Shown here piece by piece: positions 34,713 through 45,153 of a DNA stretch of 64,000 nt. The DNA comes from Heliocidaris erythrogramma (Eukaryota; Echinodermata; Echinoidea; Camarodonta; Echinometridae): positions 63,497,024 to 63,561,023 of the forward strand of contig CM046853.1 of the NCBI GenBank assembly GCA_025617745.1, read 5' to 3'. The notes below the pieces were generated by a model that searched no databases, had not been told where the DNA came from, and saw only the letters and a program-made list of their open reading frames with translations. The first letter of the stretch is position 1; every line of letters begins with the position of its first letter. The position numbers and the translations under genes were made by a program.

Positions 34713-35643
34713 AGAAAATCACAAATATGGCAATTAATGTATCACTAGAAACTGGGAAGCTTACAGATGGCAATCGTATAAGTTTTATGTCAACTGCGTA
34801 TCTGATGATTATAAAAACAACACAAATAAAAGCTCTTCTCAGCATCTGGAATATCCGAGGATTCGCCAGAAATATAGCGATGTTTTGATGTCGTCACACT
34901 CGGGATCGATCCTGCTTAAGCAGACGACGTCCTATAATGAATGAACGTAATTGCAATGCAATTATTTATCAAATTATAAAGAGTTTGGTGTATTTAAACA
35001 TGACCTTATTTCACACCATTATAAAGGGAAAGTGAAACTGATTTTGATAGCTAAAACCGTTTGATTGTAAATACACAGGAGAAGGGTCAATGATCAATGA
35101 AATAAACCCCACTTTCAAATTGAAAAGCCCTCCGAATAATAGCAGGATGGTATTCGTTCCCTCTTGAAACGCCGAACATGCCCCGGTGCAAGCAGCTGAA
35201 AATACAATGGCGTCTTATTTTGTTTACAAGTGACCGATTCCTTTATTTTTTTAACGCTGCATTTTTCATCAAAATAATACCATACACGAAGTTAAGAGTG
35301 AGGCAACAGACTAACATTAAGACTGACGCTAGTGAAGGAAGAGAAATAAGTGAAGAGGAGATGACAAAATAGGCTCTGAAAAATGTGTAAGATGTTATGG
35401 GACATCGTCTGCTTAGACAGGACTGGTCCATGGTGTGTCGTCACATATCTCAGCAGCGTTCGAGGAGCTCTTCAGCTGCTATATCGGGGGCTGTATTTTA
35501 CCGTTTTATAATTGATAATAATCATTACTTCTAATGTTTCCAAGCGTTGAATTTGGATAACCTTGTTTAATTTATGCCATCTATGCAATAAAAAGTATTA
35601 AGCAAATATTTACTTTGATGGAATTTTCTTGTAATGTGATCTT
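34713..35643. mobile_element. TIR element family B copy 3
   Basis: Runs from AGAAAATCACAAATATGG to the terminal GTGATCTT followed by TA (35644-35645). It is the same element as 24451-25396 in reverse orientation but lacks the first about 17 bases of its left terminus. Confidence 0.75.
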
Positions 35644-35645
35644 TA

Positions 35646-36475
35646 AGATATTCCCCCGCCCGAAGCTTGCTCGCTACGCTCGCTCGCACTCACTTGTTGT
35701 AACTCATGACAGTAACATAAAGTCCTATCTATCTCTTTTATTGAGAGATTATGCTTGAAATTAAACGCTTTTGCGGCATCTTCGTCATGAAATCAATATA
35801 ATGCAAGCATCATGTGTCAACCTTCAACAAGAACATAATATTTTTGGTCGCTCGCTTGCAAGTTAGGAATAAGGCAGAATTGCATATTATGCAAAGATTA
35901 GAAAATATATCCTTAACATTTCATGCGTGTTAAGTACAATGTAGGGGTACAGCAACGTATCAAAACGCCATTTCCCATTCTTGTCTTCACCCTTTATAAT
36001 TAAGTTCCCCCTTTTCCAAAAACGGTACCCAGTTCGTTGAAACCCCAAGTGCGTGGGTCGTCTTGCCCCTCCTATGAAAATACCCTGGCACCGCTCCTAG
36101 CTTTTATTGACTACTTGCACAAACATTTGTACATCGGATATCAAATAAGAACCATGAATAACAGATTATCAACCGATCAAACATAATTTCAAGTGCAATA
36201 CAAAATCAGGTTCTTCTACTTAAGTCATGAAAGGAAGAGAAGACCTAGGATTGTTTTAATTACTAAAAATAATACTAAATAATTGATTTTAATAAATTAG
36301 ATAATTAATATATAAAATGTAGGGATATTGATGGACTTGATATAAGTAGCAGCAAGGTGAATAACTCTTTTAATGCACATTTACGTATAGATGACTTCTT
36401 TGAAGTTTCATTTCTTAAAGTTTCATTTCCCTTTCCTTTCTCAACTTGCTACTAAATGGTGAGAAGAATAAATAG
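35646..36475. other. No gene recognised
   Basis: AT-rich sequence; short CGCTCGCTC words near 35670. Nothing else is defensible. Confidence 0.5.
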
Positions 36476-36771
36476 TAATTAGACCAAATGGTCATTAGAC
36501 TATATGAAAATTAGACAAAATGATAAGTAGCCTAACTGGTTACTAGACGAATTGGATATTAGACCAAATGGTCATTAGACCATAATTCTAGTTAGACTAA
36601 ATGATAAGTAGCCAAACAGTTGTATTAGACGAATTGGTTATTAGGCCAAACGGAAATTAGACGAAATGGTTAAGTAGACAAACTGATTGTAGACAAAATG
36701 AAGTTAGACCACGTGGAGTTCGACGAACTGATGATTAGGCCAAGTGGTGGTAGACCAAGCGACAGTGTACC
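36476..36771. repeat. Degenerate AATTAGACCAAATGG short-unit array
   Basis: About 16 units with the pattern TTAGACCAAATGGTCA, the reverse complement of the array at 32347-32604. Confidence 0.8.
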
Positions 36772-36892
36772 AAAAGAAGAGGGTATACATGTATATTACG
36801 ACTACACTAAGTAAAGCCCAACACCCATAATGTTGATATTACAATCAATTAACAACTATGAATAGAGATGATCATAGCTTCGCACATGTCAT

Positions 36893-37147
36893 CAGTGGCG
36901 GATCTAGGGGGGCACATCCGGCCCGTGCCCCCCCCCCCCTTGGAAGAGAAGTATGCATTTGACCATAAAGTATTTTTTTTCGATTGTGCCCCCCCCCCCC
37001 TTTTGAATGAAAATCTTTTCTTTTTTTTTTTGCTTGTCAGAGAATTATGGAGGGAAAGTTAACCGCATACCCCCCCCCCCCCCCACTAAGTGAATTTTCG
37101 TCGCACACACCCCCCTCCCCTTATACAAAATCCTGGATCCGCCCCTG
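36893..37147. mobile_element. hAT-type MITE with poly-C tracts
   Basis: Begins CAGTGGCGGATCTAGGGG and ends GGATCCGCCCCTG. Three C-runs lie inside. Reading frames across it are proline-rich artefacts of the C-runs. Confidence 0.7.
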
Positions 37148-37363
37148 CTGTGATGGAAGGCTATATGTGATCAACTGCCTTCACCCGTCAATGCAGTATA
37201 CTTCTTTGATTATTCCTGATGATAAAAACATCGCAATCCTACAGAATATAGAATCATAATATATTCCATGATACAAATACTTGTGTAAAGTGGTGCATAC
37301 ATATGAGGCGAATAACTATTTGTAATTGACATCCATTGGATAATGTGTGGTAAAAGATTGGAG

Positions 37364-39175
37364 CTACACACTTAGCTGTATGAAATACAGACGATCATAA
37401 CGGGCAAAGGCAAGCATGTGGGGCGCGAGACTTGCCATGCAGCAGTTAGTATAAAGTTGGTGATGGAGATTGAGTTCATTGAATGTCATCTGCTGGATAA
37501 GTGTCGTTCCCTCAAGAGTGTACCTGGTCAACTTCAGCACATCAGATCTACCCCTCACCCTAGCTACTAACACTCTATCTTGGTTGTCTACTGTAGCAAA
37601 CAGGTATTCATTATCATCACTCGCTGTGATGGAGCCACCTACATGATCTTCTCCGTCAAAAACAGTAACTGTGCTAGGTGTAGTGTTACAGGTACTGGTG
37701 ATCAATACACCTGTCTTGGTTACACAGATTTGTATTGGTTTGATATCACCAGTAGGAACTACTCTATGTGGGTTAGGGTTACTACCATGGAAGATATAGA
37801 TCTCTGGATTACCATTGACAGCATAAATATTATCATATTGGTCAACACACAACCTAATGACACTCTTACCTTGCCTGCATCTGTATCTTATACCTGTATT
37901 ATGTGTATCTTGTGTGCTGTATACACTGATTCTACCCCAGTCATGTGATACTACTGATCTACCATCAGCAAGGACTGCAATGTCACACACACGACCTATT
38001 TTATTCTCTAGATGATGTTCCTTCTCACCTGACACAGTGAAGCAATCAGAGCCCTTTTTGTTCCAGCCGTATCCTACCGTCACGGCATCCTGGGATAGAG
38101 CTGACATTCCCCATATGTTATTTGGTGTATCAAACTCTATTACAATGTTCAATGGCTTACTCTGTACTGATACTGGAGCTGCTACCTTTCTACTTGGTTC
38201 CACTTGTTTTGCTTTCTTGTTCTCACCAGCAGCAGTCTTCACACGTTGAATGTTACTTTTTGTTTCCTTCACATCCCGCTCTATATGACCTAGGGCGAGA
38301 AGGTTCTCATCCTCGGGACGAAACCATGAACACTCTGCAGTTTGTTTGAGACGGTCCATTGACTCCTCGTCTATGCTTTTCTCTCTCAATGATTTCTCTA
38401 GATCACTGCATTGCAAATGTTGTGCCTTAATTGTATCTGAATCTAAGTTCTTACCTGTATAACTTCTTAGTTCTACGGCGCACCTGTTTATGTAATCAAT
38501 TACCTTTCTATATTTCGCGATACAACCTTCCACTTGACTTTCTGTGTCCTTCCGAATATGGTCTAACGTCTCTAGTAGTGTTGTTTCATTTTTCTGAAGG
38601 ACTTTGACCCTTTTATCAAATTCATCTTTAATTGCTTTCTCCACATTATTGAAATGACAATGTATGTCAATTTTTTGTTGTTCAGCATTGTTTATAGACT
38701 CTTCAATTTGCGTTTTCTTAGTCTTACTATTCTGAATGAGTGTTTCTGTCTTCTTTCTCAAATACCCTTCAAACTCTTCTTTCTTTTTAAATTTGTGATC
38801 TTTATGATCATTCAAGTAACAAGTGAGGCAGATGAACTCTCCACAATCTTTACAGAAAATGTCTTTGTAAATTTGACTGTGAAATGAACAGAAATTTGAT
38901 GATCGTTTATTTACATCTACATGTAAATTTTCCTGTAGCCCTTTGAGTGAAAAGTTAGGTGTTAGTCCAGAGACGCGATTTCGTCCTAGTTTCGTATTAT
39001 GCCTACAAACTGGGCAGACTATATGATCAATATCATCGTGTTGCTCATCATATGTTTCTAAGCAGCCCTTGCAGAATGTATGTCCACAGCTAAGAAGAGT
39101 AGCATTCTTGAAGACATCTAGACACATAGGACATACCAAACCTTGGAGTTGTTCACCTTCCACCTTGGAAGCCAT
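37364..39175 (-). CDS. TRIM family E3 ubiquitin ligase-like protein
   Basis: A single-exon protein with the tripartite motif, probably a cytosolic ubiquitin ligase. Numbered from an upstream in-frame Met at 39211, the RING finger has C27-x2-C30-x11-C42-x-H44-x2-C47-x2-C50-x15-C66-x2-C69. The B-box type 2 has C108, H111, C120, C123, C128, C131, H136 and H139. A coiled coil follows (about 140-330), then a C-terminal domain of short beta-rich repeats (about 355-615) resembling a propeller of the NHL/TRIM56-like type. I prefer the second Met (39175, 603 residues) because it has an ACCATGG context. Substrate is unknown. The intronless structure fits the expanded invertebrate TRIM sets. No frameshift or stop is seen. 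Confidence 0.9.
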   Translation of the reverse strand: MASKVEGEQLQGLVCPMCLDVFKNATLLSCGHTFCKGCLETYDEQHDDIDHIVCPVCRHNTKLGRNRVSGLTPNFSLKGLQENLHVDVNKRSSNFCSFHSQIYKDIFCKDCGEFICLTCYLNDHKDHKFKKKEEFEGYLRKKTETLIQNSKTKKTQIEESINNAEQQKIDIHCHFNNVEKAIKDEFDKRVKVLQKNETTLLETLDHIRKDTESQVEGCIAKYRKVIDYINRCAVELRSYTGKNLDSDTIKAQHLQCSDLEKSLREKSIDEESMDRLKQTAECSWFRPEDENLLALGHIERDVKETKSNIQRVKTAAGENKKAKQVEPSRKVAAPVSVQSKPLNIVIEFDTPNNIWGMSALSQDAVTVGYGWNKKGSDCFTVSGEKEHHLENKIGRVCDIAVLADGRSVVSHDWGRISVYSTQDTHNTGIRYRCRQGKSVIRLCVDQYDNIYAVNGNPEIYIFHGSNPNPHRVVPTGDIKPIQICVTKTGVLITSTCNTTPSTVTVFDGEDHVGGSITASDDNEYLFATVDNQDRVLVARVRGRSDVLKLTRYTLEGTTLIQQMTFNELNLHHQLYTNCCMASLAPHMLAFARYDRLYFIQLSV

Positions 39176-39211
39176 GGTTCGTCTAGAATAGGGTAATTCT
39201 AAATGGGGCAA

Positions 39212-40330
39212 ATGTAGAAAAAAATCTGATCTATAAAACGGGAATCATCGGCCATAAATCCCCATTTGTGAACCTTTTTTTTCATAATGAAATAAGAACG
39301 CTTGATTTCTTATTGGTGCTGCGAGGGTATCCAAAGCTTTGTCATATCGTTAACACATGCACTGAAAGACGGTCTGGATTGGAATTGACGATCAGTCATT
39401 GGAACAACCCAGGGCATAATACATCACATGCAAGACATGTTGTGTTGAACTGAAGTTTTGCAGGAAGGGGGTTATATTTGTGCCTTTTCAAAATGAGATT
39501 TGTTTAAAGATTTGGTTTTCAGGATTTAACATATTTTCAAGGCAAATTAAAGACTGATACCACTTTGGATATTTGGAACAGACGAATTCAATATTCATAA
39601 CTATGTACGTACTGACAAGACTCAATTATTGAGTTTAAATTGATCAATGTAAAAGGTGCATGGAGACGCTCTAATAGGTTTCAGATTCAGACTTATCAAC
39701 CATTTTCAATCCTATTAACATAATTATACTAAAGTGCATCAATAAAATAAATACAATAACAACGATAACAATGTTTTTTTAATCTGAGTACATAATTATA
39801 TGGCTTTCATCAATATCAGTCACAAACCCTTTGTTTAACCTATAAAATATAGTCGAATATAGCCCTACATATATCTTACACAATGTACACAGTTCCACTT
39901 TTTGCCATGTTCAAACGTTGAAATAATATTTTAAAAGTCAAACATCTCGCGATCCGTGTTTTCGAGATGACCATGTCATTTCAACAACAACAAATGAGAG
40001 AGATACATGTAGATTTGTTTTTAAAATGGTGGATAATTAAGAACACTTGAAAACATTATTGAATATTTCTACTCAGTGGTGTATCTAGGAGGGGGCAGGG
40101 GGCACGTGCCCCGGGTGGCACTTGAAGGGCGCAAAATAACGCAAAGGAGAGAAAGGGGAAAAAAGGTTCATCTGACTCCTGCTGAATATTGCGCCCCCAA
40201 TATAGGATAAAGTGTATAAAACAGCATTTGCAAAGGTTCAACATTTGAAAGAAATCCCAACTTCAGGTCGCCTTGCTGAATTTCTCGACTATTCCTCAAG
40301 GGTTTTCGTTAGTTTTGCTCCCGATTGTAG
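39212..40330. other. Intergenic, no gene seen
   Basis: AT-rich. At about 40074-40140 one end of a hAT-type MITE is visible (CAGTGGTGTATCTAGGAGG). Otherwise nothing recognised. Confidence 0.5.
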
Positions 40331-40751
40331 AAGTGCCAGCTCCGCCGACACCTAGAGAAGCATAGCATACGCGCCGTTTTCAAGTCCGACACCACCATTC
40401 GTAACCAGCTAGTCCACCCAAAGGACCCCACGCTACCCGGCAGACTCGACGGCGTTGTCTACAAGATCCCATGCGGGACTTGCGACAAGGTCTACATCGG
40501 CGAAACAGGCAGACCCGTAAACGAAAGAATGCTAGAACACCGCAGAGATGTCAAGCACCGTCGCGTAGATAGTTCGGCAGTCGCTGAGCATGCTTGGAGC
40601 GCACAGCACCCTCCCAATTGGGATGAGGTAAGTTGCGTAGCGCGGGATAAACACTGGTACACACGGCGTGTTAAAGAAGCTATCCAAATCCGTTTACACC
40701 CCAATAATATCAATAGAGATAACGGCATTGACATCCCGGAGGAATGGCTCC
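40331..40751 (+). pseudogene. Penelope-like retroelement, GIY-YIG endonuclease part
   Basis: An open frame without a 5' start encodes the C-terminal endonuclease of a Penelope-like element. Diagnostic stretches are VVYKIPCGTCDKVYIGETGR, an ERMLEHRRDVK helix and the EHAWSAQH pair of histidines that with CGTC forms the CCHH zinc site typical of this family. The reverse transcriptase part upstream is absent, as is usual for 5'-truncated copies. The frame is cut after the codons for PEEWL by the inserted transposon and resumes in phase at 44601. Confidence 0.88.
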
Positions 40752-40851
40752 CACAGAACTCATAACGTCTTTAGGAGTTCTGTGCACAGAACTCCAAAAG
40801 ACGTAGAAGGCTTGTGCGGGTGCGAAACTATCGCCGTCGCTCGTACGTGGT

Positions 40852-40873
40852 CACGTGATATCCGCCATCTTGG
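40852..40873 (+). promoter_or_regulatory. E-box and YY1-like sites before THAP exon
   Basis: CACGTG (40852-40857) and CCGCCATCTTGG (40862-40873) lie about 90-110 bp before the THAP start codon. The second word matches the known YY1 consensus. Both suggest a promoter for the element's transcript. Function is inferred only. Confidence 0.4.
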
Positions 40874-40961
40874 TTAGTCCTTCAGATAGCGGATCGTCAA
40901 GCGCAATAATTCATTTAACATGTAGATTCTATTCATGAACTTTTGAGTAATTTTCATCGCC

Positions 40962-42453
40962 ATGCCGTTTTGCACGGCATATAACTGTACTAACCGTCAG
41001 AAGAAAGGATGCGGGAAAACTTTCCACAGGTTAGTTGATCTGATTAATTCAGTAATAAGTTATAATTTATGATGTTTTGACAATGTCGACTCCCTTCGTG
41101 ATACTTGGCTTTTTTGTAGTACGTAGTCCCATCTGTTCATTTTACCGTTTTATTTTAATTACTCGCTGCAGTTTTCATGATGTGGTCTTATGAAAATCGC
41201 TCATTGAGTAAAGATAAATAACTTGTTTAATTAAATTAATGAATATTAGCATTTCATACCTTTCTGACATTCCTACAGAATAGTTAAAGAGATCTAAGCA
41301 GCTAATTTAACCATTTTAAGAACAGTAAAAATTGTGACACTGACATGACTGACACTCAGTCATCAGGTCATGACAGTGAAACTTTGTGACAGTTATTTAT
41401 TGACAGTAAAGTTAGACTTAGACTTTAGAGAGAAATTCTAACTCAGTCATGACATGTAACTCTAAGGCCTAGCTAATAGGTAAATCTAAGTTAGTAATTA
41501 ATACTCACAGTGAAGACAGAGTGAGCTGTGTCTGTGATTGTGAAGACTTCGCTTCAGAAGTTCAGTCTACGTCTTCACTCTTCTTCACTTCCATGGCATG
41601 ACTTCCCCGAACTGACATGACTGAAGATGCGATGGTCATGAGATGAGTGACACTGTCATGGCTGTCGTTAGCGCGTTAATTGTCGATTTTCTTAGAAGTA
41701 TGAGTAATATGTGGTGTAATTGTGTTAGTGAGGTTGACCTGAATTCTGATGTTAAAGGGAAATCCAACCTTAATTAATAGCAAGTTGCTTTAAAAGAAAG
41801 AGGAAAAATCAGAGAAGCAGATTGGTGAAAGTTTGAACGAAATCGGACAAGCAATAATGAATAACAAAATGTATTAGGGCCTACTCAGTAGGATCTTTTT
41901 CTTTTATGAGGACCTACATTAACAATATGCTATCGCCAATATATTACTGCCCCGAGGGTAAAAGCGCCTCAAATAAAACTGCAAATTAATGATATTTTTG
42001 TGTACGACAAACGGGAGAGTTGTCCACAAAAAAAAATTTGAGATTTGCATAGATGTAATGATCTCATTTTTCAAACATCCATAACTTTCTTAGTCCTTGT
42101 CCGATTTCTTTCAAACTTTCACCATCCTATTTTTCTTATTTTTCTGCGTTCACACAAATCATCTTATTACCAAGGTTGGATTGCCCTTTAACTTAAAAAG
42201 TAATGTATTGATTAAATTAAATTATTAAACAATTCTTTTATTTCTTTATCAAACATTTCTGATTTTTCTTACAATGTAGTTTGTATTTCCAAAGAGATTC
42301 TTTTCAATTAGGATTAATTCCTAGAAATTAATTGTGATCTTATGTTTTTATTTTTCCACTTTCAGATTTCCAAGAGGTGATAGTTCTCTCCTAAAGAGAT
42401 GGATCGTGAACATGAGAAGAGACAACTATATATATATATATATATATATATAA
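40962..42453 (+). pseudogene. THAP zinc finger, truncated (P-type transposase start)
   Basis: Exon 1 (40962-41029) reads MPFCTAYNCTNRQKKGCGKT followed by FH and ends at CACAG|GTTAGT. Exon 2 starts at 42366 after cactttcag and continues R-FPRGDSSLLKRWIVNMRR. This matches the first half of a THAP domain: N-terminal Met-Pro, C-x4-C zinc pair, FHRFP and the invariant Trp. The intron is phase 2 and holds a MITE. After DNY the frame runs into (TA)12 (42427-42450) and meets TAA at 42451, so the second zinc pair (C..H) is lost. THAP domains are the DNA-binding module of P-element transposases as well as of host THAP proteins. Confidence 0.8.
41756..42187. mobile_element. TTAA-flanked MITE nested in THAP intron
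   Basis: AGGGAAATCCAACC at the left and GGTTGGATTGCCCT at the right are inverted, between TTAA at 41752-41755 and 42188-42191. Same family as 27904-28470. Confidence 0.82.
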
Positions 42454-42570
42454 AGAAACAGTTGAAAACTTTTCATGCATTTTCCATCATCAGACTCTGT
42501 TACTTGATATTTATTTTTTTATTGTAACTGTCTACTTTTGATTAACTTTTCCACTCCCTTCTCATTTCAG

Positions 42571-42957
42571 AATGTCAAACAGCGCAAGCCCCCAATACCA
42601 CGAGATACTACTCAACCACACTCTGCCCTTAAACAGGGTGATGACTCCAATCTTCACATTGTCGAGTGTTCAAATGAGGATCCAGCACGTGATACCTACA
42701 GACAAGAACTCAGTACCCCGATCAAACCCAAGTCCCTTGCAGACAACACTGAATCAATGTATTTACATCCATATGCCAAAGTTACTCGTGCAATTTTATT
42801 TTCATTAATTAAACCAAAGATACTTGATGGAGATACAGTTACATGCATCTGTGATAATCATAAAACAAACAACATAGTGATGGGTACAATGACTTCGTTT
42901 TCTCTCCTTATTATGGGTTACTTTCCAGACATTGTCAAATATTATTCAGTGGAGTGA
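42571..42957 (+). pseudogene. Possible third exon of the P-like element ORF
   Basis: An open frame follows a good acceptor (ttctcatttcag) and begins NVKQRKPPIPRDTTQP, ending with a stop at 42955. A polyadenylation-like AATAAA lies near 43353. I do not recognise the protein. Position after a THAP domain would fit the linker of a transposase, but the first about 15 codons could equally be intron-derived. Confidence 0.4.
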
Positions 42958-44607
42958 AAGGATCATTTGTAATTGAAATGAGCAAGTCCATCATCATATT
43001 CATCTGTTTCTTAAATGATATCGATTAGACTCATAAAATTTGCTTACTAATCAAGAATCTCATATTGGACCAGCATAAAAAAAAAAGGAACACAGAGAAA
43101 GGAGCATTTGAGTCTGGTGGGAAAAATATTGTTTATGATAAAACTGTCTTATACATGTAATAGAGTTCTTAAATTTATAATGAGAGTTTACTGTCTGTAG
43201 CATTTTGCCGGGCTATGGGGGCTTATGTAGCAATGTGACCACTGGCAATATGCACTTACATATAGTAACTATCACATTCATTGCTACTGGTACTAATACA
43301 TGTATTTTGTGTGAAAAATTTGTAACTTGCCAATGCTTTGTCAGTTTCCGCAATAAAACATTATAGTTTTATTGTTCAAAGATTTTGTGAACTTTTGAAT
43401 TATTTTTGGAAAATAAACGTTGAACTTAACTATTAAATTTTTTTTTTCTCGATTCCATAAAATTTAATATAAGATTTGCCTGTAACAGTTGATAAATCTC
43501 CCTACTCCTCTCCTCTTTCTTTTCTCTTTTTTTTCCCAGTTGTGATGTATGTGTACAATGTAAATTTATTTACAAATGTAGTAAGCTTCTCTTTGAGTTT
43601 GTGTAATGCTATGAAGAGTGACATGTGCATTGTGTGTGGGGGGGGGGGGGGGGTGTGTACTGTGACAAGCTTGTGCTTCATTGTTGAGCTACTAGCCTAC
43701 ATGTACATGAGGAAAAATGTCGGTGTGTATTAAGAAAGAGAAGATAAGTTAATAATATTGATTCGAGAGCCGTTAAGCATTTGTTAAACTGGGGGGGGGG
43801 GGGGGGGTGCTAAGCATGTGAACTAGCATATTATTGCAAAGCTGCAGTATTGTGAAATGTATCCACTAAAACAAGTTTATATACGAATTATCATCAAAGA
43901 TAGAGCAGGACATAAACATAACACAGTAGTAGCATGTTGAACAAAACTAAAACTTTGCAAAAAAGCAAATTAAATCAAAAGGAAAATTGTCCAATGTTTA
44001 AAGGCAAATAATATACAGTACTTGAAAAAATACCTTTATATAAATTTATATCGATAACACATTGGACAAAAAATGACAGGTTGTACAACCATATAAGTAA
44101 TATCTTTATTTTTAAATGTTTCGTTTTTGTTTTTTGTTTTTGTTTTGTATGTGATTTGTTTTTGTTTTTTCCAAGGGGGGGGGGGGGGGTGTCAAGAAGG
44201 ATGATTGCGAACAAATGAACTCGGGCTCCGATGTACCTTGAAGGAGAACTACAAAACTTAGTATCTTGGAAACGAAGTGAAATTTAACTCTTGTCTCCTG
44301 AAAGAGAACTAAAATTAAACTGTTACATGTGTTACACATTCAGTTGATGTCATTTATGTAAGGAAAATCAGACTTAAAAATGTTCAAATGATAGACAGAT
44401 GGCCCTTTTGAGAAGATCGAATATAATAGGCATTGTGACGTGCACGATCGGTAAGCTCACTGAAAAGAACGAGGACTAAGCAATATGGCGGCGTGTGCAC
44501 TCGAGCGAATCTTCCAGCGGGTATTTCGAGGATACCGCGATCTGTGCGTTGTGAATGGGTATGAGCCTTCTACGTCTTTTGGAGTTCTGTGGTTCTGTGA
44601 TGGCTCC

Positions 44608-44858
44608 CCACCATCCGCCGACATGCGCCCCCTACCGTTTCCCTCCGTCCGACGTCTGCATTTCGCCCGCCAGTAGCCAGTAGCCCGCCAGCAGCACCGA
44701 CGGGATTTTCCCCGACGTCCGCATCTCGCTCACCGATCACTCAGTCCGCGGCTTCTGATTGGTCGGTTTCACGGACCAATAGCAGCGCGGCGGTTCCGGC
44801 TCCCTCGGATCCGAAACGTAGCTTACGCTATAAAAGGCGTTGTGGCGTGCGCCTGTAA
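44608..44858 (+). pseudogene. Penelope-like element, C-terminal tail
   Basis: In phase with the frame broken at 40751, this part reads PTIRRHAPPTVSLRPTS and a proline/serine-rich tail ending in a basic KRRCGVRL and TAA (44856-44858). WxPTIRRH followed by a low-complexity tail is usual for the end of animal Penelope-like ORFs. Within the same DNA are ATTGG and CCAAT boxes (about 44757, 44778) and CTATAAAAGG (about 44829), which may be the element's promoter. Confidence 0.75.
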
Positions 44859-45112
44859 TCCAGCTACCAGTGGAAGTTATAAACTGATTCAGCGGACCCA
44901 GGTTCGAGACTGAGTCACGTCTTTTGGATGGTGACGTTAAAGGTCGGTCCCAGACGTAAATAATCATATCTGATTGATACACGTCTGTAAAAACCCAATT
45001 ACACACACACACACGATTGTCCACATTGCCTAACGAAGACTAGCAGTTAGCGGTCGAAACGTCGCAACCCTCGTTTGCTCCATCATGTGACAACAGATCA
45101 ACTCATACTCTT
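44859..45112 (+). repeat. SINE-like / Penelope terminal sequence with (AC)n
   Basis: Contains CAGGTTCGAGACTGAG (B-box-like), GATGGTGACGTTAAAGGTCG, an AC microsatellite at about 45001-45014 and then GCGGTCGAAACGTCGC. The last word resembles the conserved core seen in terminal repeats of Penelope-like elements, some of which carry hammerhead ribozymes. The exact element boundary is not clear. Confidence 0.4.
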
Positions 45113-45153
45113 ATTGTACTACCACGATGATCAACATCTTTCGCACTAACTTA

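Larger units (their letters stand above)
40752..44599 (+). mobile_element. P-superfamily-like DNA transposon, 3848 bp
   Basis: The segment begins CACAGAAC and ends GTTCTGTG, flanked by perfect 8-bp direct repeats ATGGCTCC (40744-40751, 44600-44607). It splits the Penelope frame cleanly. Subterminal inverted words ACAGAACTCCAAAAGACGT recur at about 40786-40804 and, inverted, at about 44565-44590. The left end also contains a 40-bp near-palindrome (40765-40804). An 8-bp TSD, a terminal CA and an internal N-terminal THAP exon are features of the P superfamily. The transposase core is not recognisable; a nested MITE and (TA)n add length. Confidence 0.72.

Noticed and set aside
44485-44676. Short ORF MAACALERIFQRVF...
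   Set aside because: It spans the P-like element boundary and the Penelope tail in a different frame, so it is not a unit.
44835-44875. 7SL/Alu-like word GGCGTGCGCCTGTAATCCAG
   Set aside because: It overlaps the end of the Penelope reading frame, and the following sequence does not clearly extend the 7SL match; not enough to call an SRP RNA or Alu-like SINE.
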